NCBI GenBank assembly: GCA_003640385.1
Contig: RCAB01000017.1
Span: 186,001-250,000, forward strand
Length of the DNA: 64,000 bases
Direction of reading: 5' to 3'
Source: Setaria digitata
Lineage: Eukaryota > Nematoda > Chromadorea > Rhabditida > Setariidae
The notes under the pieces are model-generated. The model saw only the letters and a program-made list of their open reading frames with translations, did no database searches and had not been told where the DNA came from. This document shows, one piece after another, positions 38,381-51,100 of this stretch. Position 1 is the first letter of the stretch. Each line of letters opens with the position of its first letter. Both the position numbers and the translations under genes were made by a program.

Positions 38381-41300
38381 ATGCGCAACTGTGAACCAGC
38401 CGAAAATGAGGCTCTATTTAGCCGAAAAATCCGTTCCCCGCAGCTGATGGTAATGGATATCAGCAGTAAGTCTATCTACAACGAATGTAAGAAAAAAATG
38501 CAAGCAGCTGAGGATAAAAAGACTTTTAATGTGAGCGTCTTTTCATCAACATACGTTGAGAAAGTGAGTCTTTTTTAGCTTCAGTGTTGCGAAATCTTTT
38601 TTGGGTGGGAAAGTATCTGAAGAAGGATTGAACTAAATTTTCTCACCATTGATTGTAAACAAAGAACTTTGTGTTTAGCAGTTATTTTATTCTTTTCTTT
38701 TTTTTTTTTTGAGGTCTCAAACTTCGTTTATTTATGAAATTTTTCCCAGGTAATAGTGGCTAAATGACCTCGATTTTTGCTTTGCTTCTTCGAAATTGCC
38801 TCGAATATGTGTTTCCTTGACAAGTTTCAGATTCACTTCTTACTGTTATGAAATAAATGTCAGAAATTTTTGGTGAATTTTTGTCTTTCTATTCGCTGAA
38901 ACAAGACAAATAATAAGTAAACACAAATATATTGAAATCATGACCTAAATATGTGAAGCTAACACACTCTTAGTTTCCCACTTATCGGAGATTAGCTAAC
39001 AGAGTTTTATCTGTTTAATCTTGGTTCCACATTTCCTTCCGTTTTATGCATTGTAACTGGCATTCTTATTTCATTTGTTTGATATCTTGAAATTTCAGGC
39101 AGAATTACAGGTTTTATACTGCCTAATGTCATTTGTCTTAAAACAGAATGTGTACCTTTGGGATTCGTGATAAAGAGATGTTGCTTAAAGGCATCTGAGT
39201 AAATTTAAGAAACGAAGAACATGAAGAACTTTATTTTTCTTCTCAAAGACAGTTTTTCAGGATTTATTTGCTGCCTCTTTGATTCACCACTTCCCTCGCA
39301 AGGGTGGAACTGTTACTTATGGTGATGTTGCTCTAGAGTATATTCCACAACCAGTACCGCAAGATACCATGAGGTTACGCTTATATGTCGCATATCCGGT
39401 GGATAGGAAAGAGTTGTACAAGTAAATTCTTTAATTCAGCTTTGGAGGTAATAGATATGGAAATGGAAATAAAATAGCTTTTTTGACAGTTGTGACAACA
39501 TTAACTTTGCGTATATTTCATTATAGCATATTCTTTTTTAAAATCTTTCCATCATTTTAATTCTCATTTTAATAAATTTGGATAAAAAGTGGAGAAGAAT
39601 AAAGGAGGATATTCAGTCTTCGTAGTTTTCATCTTTTCAGTGCTTCATTTCTTTTATTTTGATAGAAGTTAATCCTTTTTTGCGCCGTTGTCGGACCTTG
39701 AGTTTTATTTTTGAGGTTACTCAGGTCAGCAATGGCCATCAACGTTGGATTTAAAGATTAGTAATATTCTTGGGAGAATCCAAATTCTAATTTATTGAAT
39801 GAAAGAAGTAGTTCACAATTTATAATTTTTAAAGTTCCTTTTCTAGCAATATATGTTTACAACGTGTTGGATTGATTGGATTGATGGTACAAACATTTAT
39901 TGCTATTGAGTTAAGTAATTTTAACAGTGGCAACACAAATGATTTACGACCCTTTATACCTTTTTTAGATGACTGCTGGACAGAGAAAGTAGCAGGCATG
40001 TTGTCGTTTTTTTTTCTTATTTATTATTTCATTATGAAGTTCAAGGTAGAATTTCAGTGCACATTCTAACTTTCCTAAAACTTGTAATAAACTGTTGCAT
40101 TATGCTCGCTACCTAATTAAAAGTGAAAATTTATTTTATAGCATCGGTTTTATTAAATTAGCTAATTGCCTAAAATGTCTAACAACTGACATATAAATAT
40201 ATTCTTTTATTATTTGGTCTCATAATGCTAAAGTTCATATTTTTTGGAAGTATTTTGCACTGATCGTATACTTCGATATGTTTTTGAAATGTTGAGTGCA
40301 AGTTAAAGCTCCAAATTATTTTTGCCTGCAGAAGTTCCAATGGAAGAGCGAACGATGACATCAGGAACATATGTTTCCATATCTGGTGTGCTTTTCTCAC
40401 CTATTTTCACATTGATATATTGTGTAAAAGGTTCAGGAAAACAAAGGTGTTCACCATTAGTTATATCTTCATAGTTAATGATAAGTGTTTTAAAAGTCAT
40501 TGGAAAAGTTGGGAATTACGAGACAGCAGAATTATGTTTCTTTCGTGTACGCTAATTTGATTTTTAGTGGTTTTTTATATTATAGAACATGCTATTATTA
40601 TATATTGATGTGAAGTTTTGTCTATAGTGAAAAAATGTTCCGCAAGTATTAAAATAACTTTGTGGGGTACTTCAGAATAATCGTTAAAGGCCCAAGGAAG
40701 AATCTTCAGATTTTTTGAACAATTCTGTAAATGTCACCAAATTTCAGAGCCACAGTTCACAGAAATGACGCCTTCTGTTGCGCTTTTGCAACTGGATAAA
40801 ACAGCTGCTGAATTAACTCATGAACGCCATTTAGCCAAATATATTCGTAAACGTCTTTCTCTTCTTGGTCAACTGGATTCAAATAGGTTGCTTCATTTGG
40901 TTTTCCTTCTTACCCCGAAAAAAATTGGTGGAACAAAAGGAAAGGTTTGACTATCCCTGCTTTTTTTTCTAGCATTCTTTGACTCATATTTTGATCTCTA
41001 TATCGAATAATAACTGTTGGGTATATTTGCTACACTATTTTGAACCCTTCTCTGTTCCTCATTAATATGAACGGACATTTTTACTGCAACGGAAGCTTCA
41101 CAAGCCTTTACTAGGGAGTAATACGAGGCTTATATCTGTTCCAGGATAAAATCGAAACCATACTCGATTTGAGTGTCATTAAATCTGATGCCTTCTACTG
41201 CATGCCTGTATTTGCATCACAGGTTCATAGTTACTTAGATGACGTTGCTGTTGCGGATATTTTACCTACTCATTGTTGTTGGCGTGTGATGAGTTGGCAA

Positions 41301-42736
41301 GTAGGTTTCATATTTAGTTCTTTTTAATGTTTGATTTTGATTTAACTGTAATTCCCACTGATATTGCCAAGCGATTACTGAATTGCTGGATTCTCCCAAC
41401 AAATCTTCAGAAGTTATGGAAGATTCAACCACTGGGTTTGTGTACTTTGACTTCGTCATTCTCTTCAATTTTTAAGATATTAAAAATTTTAAATTTTTGT
41501 TTGATTACTTCAGTTATATGTTAGTGAAATTTGAAGGAATTCAGGGTGACAACTATATGCTGCGCCATACCGGAGGTGGTACAGTTGCATCGTATTTGGG
41601 TGCTGTTGTGCACGAAGTCGGTCATTTGCTCAAAATTCCGCATACTGATTCTGGAATCATGTGCGGAGGTAAATATTATCCTGTGTTGATTCTTTTTAGT
41701 CCTTACAAATTTCCGCTTTTTTTCCTTTTTGAAAAAAAAAATAAGGTGATAATAACTGATAAATTCCTTGAACAGGGATTTATCAATTTCTGCTCGAAGA
41801 TGTTCGAAGCTTATTATGTTGTGTTTGAAAGTGACTAACCAACGCATCACATTTTTTTAAGGGTTTAATTTTTTGATTTTAACGAAATGCAGTGCTTGTA
41901 GTCTATTGTATATTTGCAGGAGGTGAAAACATTCAAACATTTTTTATGCCTCTTAAAAAAATGAATTTGGGTTTTATGGAAAAAGATTTTCCACAACTTC
42001 AGGGGATAAGCGACAATGTATCCTTTGTTCATGTTGTAAGTTTCTGTTGATACTATATTCGTGTCTGTTTTTTAAAGTTTCTAACACAATTCATATTTCA
42101 TTAGAGTAGTTTTGTCTAACATATTCCTAATATTTGTATGTAATCATATTTTGAAATAGGAAAGTTCTTTTTCTCACATTTCATGGAGTAGTAATATCTT
42201 TAAAACAGGTAATCTTTAGATTCCGGCATCTCTGTAAAAGTACGGGTAATGTGCATAAGTTCTATATCAGGTCATGACAAACGCCACTAAACATGGGAAT
42301 TCATGTCGGATACTCGCATATTTTTTAAAGAGTGATGTTTCGTTAATATTATAATTACATCTTACTTATGGCACACTTATGTTCTCTCAGTCTTTTGCAG
42401 CAAATGAACGATGAATTCGTGATAAAGCGAATTATGGAAAGTTTGCTCGACTCTACAACAAAATTGCTGATGACTGTCCACCCTTTGATTACGCATAAAC
42501 CGCGTAAAAAAATGTGCCAAATTTTATACGATGAGGATACCGGTGTTGTAGAAGTAGAGTCAGGAATACGTTACGTGCTTTACTATACGAATGACCGTGC
42601 TAAGCGTATGTTGTCATTTACAGAGCAATATATGAAAAAAAGATTGGTGCTGAGAGCAGAAAAATCAGCGGTTCGAGCTTTAATTGTTACCGAGGAAGGC
42701 AATTTTTTATCGGTTCTTGTGACAAATAGTAGTTAA
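38381..42736 (+). CDS. Zinc metallopeptidase, YIL108W-like family
   Basis: Putative zinc-dependent peptidase resembling the fungal YIL108W / S. pombe C607.06c family (Pfam 'Metallopep'), whose substrates are unknown. Exons: 38381-38563, 39261-39421, 39847-39995, 40748-40944, 41145-41304, 41372-41435, 41514-41668, 41920-42035, 42401-42736; about 506 aa. The hallmark is VVHEVGHLLKIPHTDSGIM in exon 7 (41.58-41.66 kb): HExxH plus a third His and a nearby SGIM that could be the Met-turn of a metzincin-like fold. Phases match throughout, but the exon 3/4 junction requires a GC donor at 39996. There is no signal peptide in the chosen start, so a cytosolic or nuclear protein is likely. The start at 38381 is the first good Met; the frame is open upstream to about 38351, so an earlier exon is possible. 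The C-terminal exon (42.4-42.7 kb) is a mixed alpha/beta-like sequence with no recognised domain. Confidence 0.75.
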
Positions 42737-43319
42737 TATGGTCATCCTACTGGTCTTTCCAGCCGACTTTGTATTTTCTTTTTCCATGTCAAATAACTTA
42801 CTGGGCTGTTCTTGCATTTGAACTTAATCTGGATATGGTACAGCTATGTTCACGCGGATTATATTTTTTTTATTTTTATGCTGTTGAACTCAGGTTTTAA
42901 CTGTATATTATAATTTTTATATTTTACCTTACAATTTACCAATCATATGCATAATTCTACCAATTATTATACAGTCGGATAGTCGATCTCCAGTTAACAT
43001 GTCTATTCGGGTTGGGTACTATTATACATAGTTTTTATTACTGCCTTAAATAGTCGTTCCCCAATTAATTAGCTTTTTTTTTCATTACTTTATATCATTT
43101 CCAAGTTTTTCCACCTTTGATCTTCCATGTTGTGATTTATTATGGTGCTTATTCGCATTATCATTGCGCTGATTAAATAATTAGGTGTCAGACTTTTTCT
43201 TTTTGTAATTATGCTGATCCGGTAAAGTTTGCCAACTTCTGGAATTCTATTTATATGGTTTCTTCTATCTGGAGTGCATGCGCATGATTTAAAACTTCAA
43301 GTGTCGAAAAATTTTCCAT
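42737..43319. other. Convergent 3' intergenic region
   Basis: T-rich spacer between the metallopeptidase stop and the cadherin stop. Candidate minus-strand AATAAA signals for the cadherin lie at 43034-43039 and 43136-43141. I see no clear plus-strand AATAAA for the metallopeptidase, so a variant signal is probably used. Confidence 0.4.
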
Positions 43320-45145
43320 CTATAGAAAATTGGGAAATTGAGCAAGTTTCTGAAGATTCTCGGAAGTATTCAGCGACCCGTCAATGGAGGAATCTTCGGA
43401 TTCAGCAAATATAGTACGAGGCGGGCGAAATGGTGCCAAACTGTGAGGGATCTGAGAAGCTATTACTGAATCTGTTTCACTCTCCTGAAAAAAAAAAAAA
43501 AATGGATTCGTTTTTCTTAGTTGCTGTTGTCTTTTTGATTAAGTCAACTTTCATCCATTCAAATCTATGAAAATGTAAGATTGGAAATTAGAAATGTAAA
43601 GATGCAATTATGATATTATCTTGAATACAGACACTGGAATCTCTGCCTATCACACCAGTTCGGATTGAATGAAGATTTGGTACACGTGCGAAATGAGGAG
43701 GTCTGCAAAGATTTTTTCTAGAGTTGATGAGAGTTGAAATCATTCAATAATAGGTATTGGGATGAGGCTTTAGTAGCATATTTCGAAGCTTCTTCGGGAG
43801 TTTTTTTGTTCGTACTATATGGATTATTTCGATTAAAATTTTCGAACACAACCTTTGTGCAGAGAACTTTCCGTATGTAGCCGGAATGATATCAGCTGAA
43901 TCACCAGATTGAGAGTACGCATGACTATTTTCATTAGCAATCTGCTTTCTGCGTGAATGAGAGTATCTTCTATGTCTACCTGATTCCTGCAAAAAGTCAT
44001 GCAGAGTATACTTTCAATTATAGAAAAAGCATAACTTCTATAATTACTTGTATTCTGCATCCCGAGTGATGACGTTTCATCGGATTGGATAGAAATGAGT
44101 GACTGTCGCGTAGAGCCGTTTCCAACTGCCAGACATTCAATAGATCAGATTCCATACTTACCATAGAATTAGATTTGTCGTGACTTGGCTGGAAAGATTT
44201 CAGAATTTTATCACTAGGAAAGTCAATCTTAGGTTGGAATAAAACGGCTGAAGTTGAATTCTGAAAGGAATAATTAAAAATATTATTCAAATAATAACTG
44301 AATTATCAGTTCTCAATACTCCAAATAATACCGTCAGGCGTTTTGAATGATAAGAATGTCTACTACCATCAGATGCCTTTCACAGTACAATAATATCATT
44401 CAGTTTCTTACCAGCAATTGCGGACTCTGGTAGGTAACACTGTCCCAGGAAGCGTTAGCATCCAGGTCATGAACTGCACTGAGCCACGAGTTTTGTGGCT
44501 AAAATAAACCACATGGATTGCGTCTGTTAACGCAGAGAATTTTTGAATTTAAAAAGCTATGAAAATGAACTCATATGGGTCAAACATGACTGCAAATCAT
44601 TTAACGACAGTGACCTGCTCGCTATCAGTCATTAACTATGGATTCTGCTGAATCTGTTAAGTCAAGAGTTCCACTACGCATACAGGTATCAGGTATTTTT
44701 CAGAAGTAACTCGATGAAGAAAGACTCGTCTTAATTTGATATGAGTTTTTCAAGTCAGCTGAAGTTAATAAGAAGTTTGTTAAATAATTCCTTACCTCAC
44801 CGTTACTATCCTGTGAAATATTTGGTCCACAATAAAGAGCCCGCTGTATCACCACATCACCGCTAGCATTAATATGCCTGCTCCGGGACTGTAGATTCAC
44901 TTCCGGAATGAATCGCCAGAATTTTGGCTTCCAGTACTTTCGCTTTTTTTGCATGCCACCGTTAGCGGAAAGACTTTTTCGTATAATCCGCAAAACAAGA
45001 ATAAATGTTGAGACGATAAGAAAGATGGATATAAGGCCGGTGAACACCCAGAATATCTTCCAACCCAGCGACATTGCCGCTCGATTCATCAGGAATTGAT
45101 CGCAACCTCTGCGAGCACCTTTTTGCCTCACACTTTTAAAAATCT
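43320..45145 (-). other. Transmembrane segment and cytoplasmic tail of the cadherin
   Basis: The exon near 45.14-44.80 kb encodes one hydrophobic span (IFWVFTGLISIFLIVSTFIL) followed by basic residues (RIIRKS, KKRKYWKPKF), giving the type I stop-transfer pattern. Tail exons follow near 44.50-44.41 kb (PQNSWLSAVHDLDANASWD), 44.26-44.05 kb, 43.99-43.86 kb (SGRHRRYSHSRRKQ), 43.72-43.63 kb (PPHFARVPNLHSIRTG) and 43.49-43.32 kb (ending LAQFPNFL). No beta-catenin or p120 motif is visible. The last residues could be a PDZ ligand, but that is speculative. Confidence 0.7.
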
Positions 45146-48100
45146 AAAAAATCTGATACCATCTGAGCACCAACCACACTGAGATTGATTCATTTTCAGA
45201 GTCGTGTAACACATGTTACTTTTAATAAGCATTAACAAATGAACTATAAAAGATTGACATATATTACAATGGCTTTTCATCATGTTTTTATCAATATTTC
45301 ATTTCTAGAAACATCACACCAAGAGAAAAGCTATACCTGTTGTGTTAATAAATTTTTTTCCAGTGCGTCAAAATTTTGAGCTTGATTATTTACAATGAAT
45401 CTCCTAAAACAGCCGTTAAAAGCGGTTCCGTAATCCGCTGAATTGTCTCCCACTGATAGAGACACCAAGGAACCTGAAATCAGAGTCGGCAGTTGCTCTT
45501 CAGATCGAATTTCTTTGCCACGGCCATCGACCTAAAATTCAGAAATTTAAGAAGACACTAATATTAAAAAATGAGCAAGTTGAGATAAAATATTCAAGTT
45601 TTCTTCAAGGAGTTTTTGTAATTTTCAGAAGATCCAACAACTGAACTACATATCTTGATGTTGCTTACTGGTGCAAACAATGTCTTATATAATGTTTTAA
45701 AAATTACTTCAACTCTAAAAAGTTTCTGATCCTCGCTGATCTGTATGCTAAGACGATGCCACTGAATATCATTAAGATTGCTAGCTATATGTATCTCCAT
45801 CGGTTGAGCGCCTTCCATCTTTGTAATCATACGAGCTGATCCATTAATGAGCTGAAAATTACCAGTCAAGCAAAACTGGGCCTCTATTTACTTCCTTTTT
45901 CCAAAGAAATTAGAAAATATTTAACATTATTCATTTTTATTGACAAAACCTACTGTGATTCAATTCTGTTAAGTCTCTTTACCTCAATTTTGCTAATTCT
46001 TCTCTTTTCAACTATCTTAAAAATGACAGTATTCATGAGAGCAGTCCTGAAGTCAAGTTCCATCCACTGGGCAGGAATATCATCCAATATATCGTCACCA
46101 CTAAAAGAAAAAATGATCTCATTTTTAAAGTATTAACGTTAACGAGAAGAACTTTGCCATTGTTTAAGCCTTCGTTATGGTTAGAAGTTCTTTTTTGTTT
46201 TGTGATTTCCGCAAAAGATTTATTATTTCTAGCGTTTCAAAATTTAAAGAAAACAGAAATATGGAAGCTAACATTTCTGATTCTTCACATGGAATCTCCC
46301 GCAACTGCTCTTTCTCATTATCGATGATATTGCGTCTGTATTTTCGAGATGATATTTCCAAAGAGGCGTTTATAAGTTTTTTAAGTTGAATTTTTTGGCT
46401 CATATACACCGATAAATGGAAAATGACTGCACCATTGCTAATATACCACGGCTCCACAGCTGAAATTTTTGGGATTTATAGCTTAAAGCAATGTTCGAGG
46501 GTTAGCTCAAGTACATTTTATAACCTAAACCTAACCTTTGCGACAATCGAGTGCGTCGAAACCATCCTTACAAATACATTTCCTATCATTCTGATCGGTT
46601 ACACAGGTGCCACCAGAGCAGATATCGATCTCGTTGCTATCTGTGCAAGTCTTCCAATCATCTTTGCTAATAATGTTTTGCTCTAAGACGCCCAGAATTT
46701 CATCAATTTCAAACTCGTTAATAACAATTTGGCGCATACAACCCTTGAAGTTAGCGACGTCCACCTGCAATATATACAAATAATGTCAGCCGAATTCTGA
46801 CACCTTTCATAAATTAGAACGGAAATTTTCGTTGAAACTACTGTTACGTGAAGAGATCAAACAGGAAAGGAAAGACAAAAAAATCCAACCTGGGGGGATA
46901 GTTGCTTCTAATCTCGTACATGCAGTATTTCATTCATACTTGTTATGGTGGAATATTATTTTATGGAATTATAAGTTGTAAAAAGTTTTATGATGCTTAC
47001 AAACTATATGCATTGAAAGACAAACTTGCTCAGCGGAAATAATGGAATTCCTCATCCCTCCAATGTGTATAACTTGTCCATGTCCTTCGGCATTTACGGA
47101 AATCCTGAAACTTGTTTCATAAAACTCAACGTGAGTTTGCACTACTGAAAATATAAAATTCTTAGAATTTATAGCATATATCTTCAACATTATTTTTACC
47201 TTCTAGATGACAAGGAAGTGAAGTATCGCGAATAGCAAAAAAAACAGTCTTTATTCTTCTGTTCAAACTAACACTGACAAATTAGGTGATGTATTAGGGG
47301 CGGATGACGAGAAATTTTTTAAAAAACAAAATTTAACACAGACTCGAAATCATTTTCAGCAGCAAAGCATCGAGTACTTTTACACGGCTCACAGAAGCCA
47401 TCTTCATCACAGTGTTCCACCGTTAGCTTCACCCATCTGTGTTTGTATTGCAGACGAATCATTTTCCAATTCCCATCATTTACTTTCTCCTCTACGATTA
47501 ACTCTTTCTTCTTATTCTTTGAATTTGCATTTAAATGTACTTGGCCATTTTGAAGTGTCAATGTGAAATGGAGCCTATTTATTCCAGCAATTGCAATGGA
47601 GCCCAATAGGAAGCTAGACTGAAATGTAAGCCTATTATTGCATATTTTACATACATTGTGAGTAAAGACATTGCCGTCATATTGAAAACTGCATATTATT
47701 GATTGCAATATTAGAGAGAAGTTTTACGGAGCTTAGCGTCCTGAATTCCTGTGTCAACTTGAAAATTTGTTGATGGAGTGGGAAGTGTATTGAGGATGAG
47801 AAACCATCAAAACACCGAATTTTTAGCTGACAGTAGCGGCCACTGTAACCTTTGTCACATTGACATGTTTGCCGTCCACTGTTTTGTTTGACGCATTTTC
47901 CTCTGCAAAAAGCAATCGGCATAAATTACCCGTAAAAAATGTATGAAAGGATTGAGTTATGTTAAGATATTCTCAATCTACAGCATCGCCTTATAAAATG
48001 CTGCAATGCTAATTAAGTTACAACCTAATTTGTTTCATAAGCGCAATGGATCGGATTAATCTTACATTACTGCCTTCAATGGAAATTCACACACAACAAA

Positions 48101-51100
48101 CCTGCGACAAATACCACAAATATTGCTAATGGAATTGTTGCAATGTGTCGAACTTACTGCACGACGATCATTACATCCGCAAATAAAGGAGCCGAATAAA
48201 TTTAAACACTTTCCATTTCCGCAAATATTCTGTAGTTGAAACTTATCAAATAAAATGACGATTTTCTAGTGAACAGTGATTAAGGATCATTGATTTCTAA
48301 GAAGTACGCACTGATTGCCAATTGCCAGAAAGTTAACTGATAAGAAAGTTCAAACAGTCATTCACAAATAATCCGATCACTTCCCTTCAATTAAAGAATT
48401 TTTTTCTGAAGCAAATAATAGCCCAAATTATTTTGCACTGCAAATTTTCATTTCATTAACCTTCCAAACAACTAAACCGTAAGTGGAGAGTATTTTGAAG
48501 AAAAAGCACCTTGTCTTCGCATTCATCAATATCGTTCTCACAAAATTTGCCAGTGTAACCAGTGACACATAAACATGACCCCGTCTGTGGCTGGCAGGTG
48601 GCACCATTGTGACATCTCATATTACTGTCGCAAACTTTGCTATCAACAGCATCACACACCAAATCATTCTCACAGATGCAACTGTAGTTATGCAAAATTA
48701 AGACTGATGCTCTAGCGGAGGAGAAAATAAGTTCATAAAATGAAGATTCTAACTAGTGAAGATTAAGAGAAAAAACATTCGAAGCACTGCTTGTCCGCTC
48801 GTTTCTTTCTTCCCAAGAATCCCTTTTTTTTAAAGCCTTCTGAATCATTTAATGTGAAAGGAAAATCAGCATTTGTTTGGCTGCTAGACGAATATCTGCA
48901 GCTCCTATTAGAATTCAAATATAAAGAAAAACTCACCTTACATGACTCAATACAACTGGCACCATAAAAGTTGTCTGATAGCCAATTAGTTCGAATAATT
49001 TCCCACTCCTCGTGATATTTTGGGAACATTTGGCACCATACATGCATTCCTTAGCAGAAATAGAACACATATCTGTTGCAAGTTGCTTGAGATGAATATT
49101 ATTCGATATATGTTTTTCAGCGAAAAATTGTTTCAGCAATTTTAATGCGATGTCTTTGTTTACTGGCACCAAGTGTCGATCCGAAACTGTCACGAAAATG
49201 CGGAAAAGATCGACCTCTAAATGCTGCAGACCGAGAAGTTGAAGTACCTATAAAGAGCCGAATAGTTTCTATATTGCATTTTATTGTATTTGCACATTTT
49301 AACTTGAATTTTAGATATGGTCACAAAAAAAAAAAGGATAAATGAAAAGTTTATTTGGGTTTGGTGGTGAACAAACCAGAAGAAAATACAACTGTTTTGG
49401 AAGCAATACTCTTTAGTGACCCACCTGATATAAAAGGAACTTCAACCTCAAACAACCAGTATGTATCTTTTTGTCTGTCATAAGTGCAAAAATAAAACTA
49501 TTTTTTTTTAGAAGTTCAAATTATTTCGCATTAATCAAGGACTTTTTCAAGCACACTCTTACCATGTCTGGAAATGCTTCTTCAAATGCAGCAACACTAT
49601 CAGCTATACTTCGTTCCAAACCCCATAATTCGATGATCACATGGAAATGATCGAATGACAATCTGGATCTCGGAAGGGTGTCGCGTTGTATTCGTAACTT
49701 TATTGGAAATGTTATATTTGTTTGCCGATTTGAAGCTTCCACTAATAATGGAGCTGGAAAGCGATCTGTTTCTAACAAATTTGCTGACAGCTTCAATGCG
49801 CAATCTCCTGACATCTATAAACATGATGTTTTTTATGTTGAAAGATGCTTTTTTTTTTTTTTTATTTTTGTAGGGTAATGTGCTTCAAGAAGTTACAGAT
49901 ATTAGCTTCTTGAAAGCATTATCAGAGCATACATCATAAGATTGCGTAGAATTCGGCAACCGGCAGTTGTATATGCCAACTTGGTCAGCATCAACTGGAA
50001 CTGTGTGTATAATTATCACATCCGGAATTTCATGCAAATATCCCAGATTTATTATACGGGGCTTTAATTCTGCTGCATTATCATCTTGATCGTCTACGTA
50101 AATCCGTAAATGAGCAGTTGCAAGACGTGGAGGAATGTCCGTGTCGCTGATCGTTATTGGTAAAATATAAAGTGAACGTTTTTCACGATCGAGGCTTTTT
50201 AAGCTGGATACCACACCAGTAGTATCGTTGATGGCAAATATCTGCAAATATATCTTCAGTAGAAGTTGAAGTAAAGAAAACTTTACAAATCAGTTAAATT
50301 AATAAAAGTATTATTTCACTAATGTATCATTAGTCCACTAGCATTATACTGCAAAAGCTCATCTGTGAAATTGAAATAGTTAAAAAAAAAAAAAAAAAAA
50401 TGGAAATAAGAATGTTTTTGCTACATGCAATGGCGAAATGAAAGAAGAATAAGTACGAACAGTGCTCATAAATTCAGACTATTCATGTATCGAAGGCTAC
50501 ATTTTTCAGGTGGATTAATCTAGAAGAATTTTGAACTTCGCAACTAATCTCAAACCATTGGTCAAGGTTCAAAATAATAATGAAAACGTGCAACCAATTA
50601 TAACCTGAGACAGATATGTATCAGCAATTCTGTACTTAAAAGTTGGCTGGTTCTCCGGAACATCATTGTTAATCACATGTAGCTTCATTATAACTGTACG
50701 TGGTGGTGAATTCTCCAAGATATAACCAATAGAAGCAGAAGAATACAGTAACGGTGCGTTATCATTCACGTTACTCACTGTTACTGTAACCGTAGTCCGA
50801 GAACGTATAATATTATCCTGGATAAGAGCAATCTGCAAGCGATAACCGGCTCTTTGTTCATAATCTACAGGGCCACACAAATGAAGCGCAGTGGAGCTGA
50901 TGCAAAAGGGCTGAAAAACTTTTCATTTGTATCAGTTTCGCAACAGCTCTTAATAAAATGTATTTCTTAGAACAGAAACAATCTCTTCAAGCAATCAATT
51001 TTTGAAAATTACAATCAGTAATTCATATCTTTGCTTACAGTTGAAAAAAAAAGCTACCTGTCTAGCATTATAGCCACTTCCATCTTCAACGATTTCAAGA

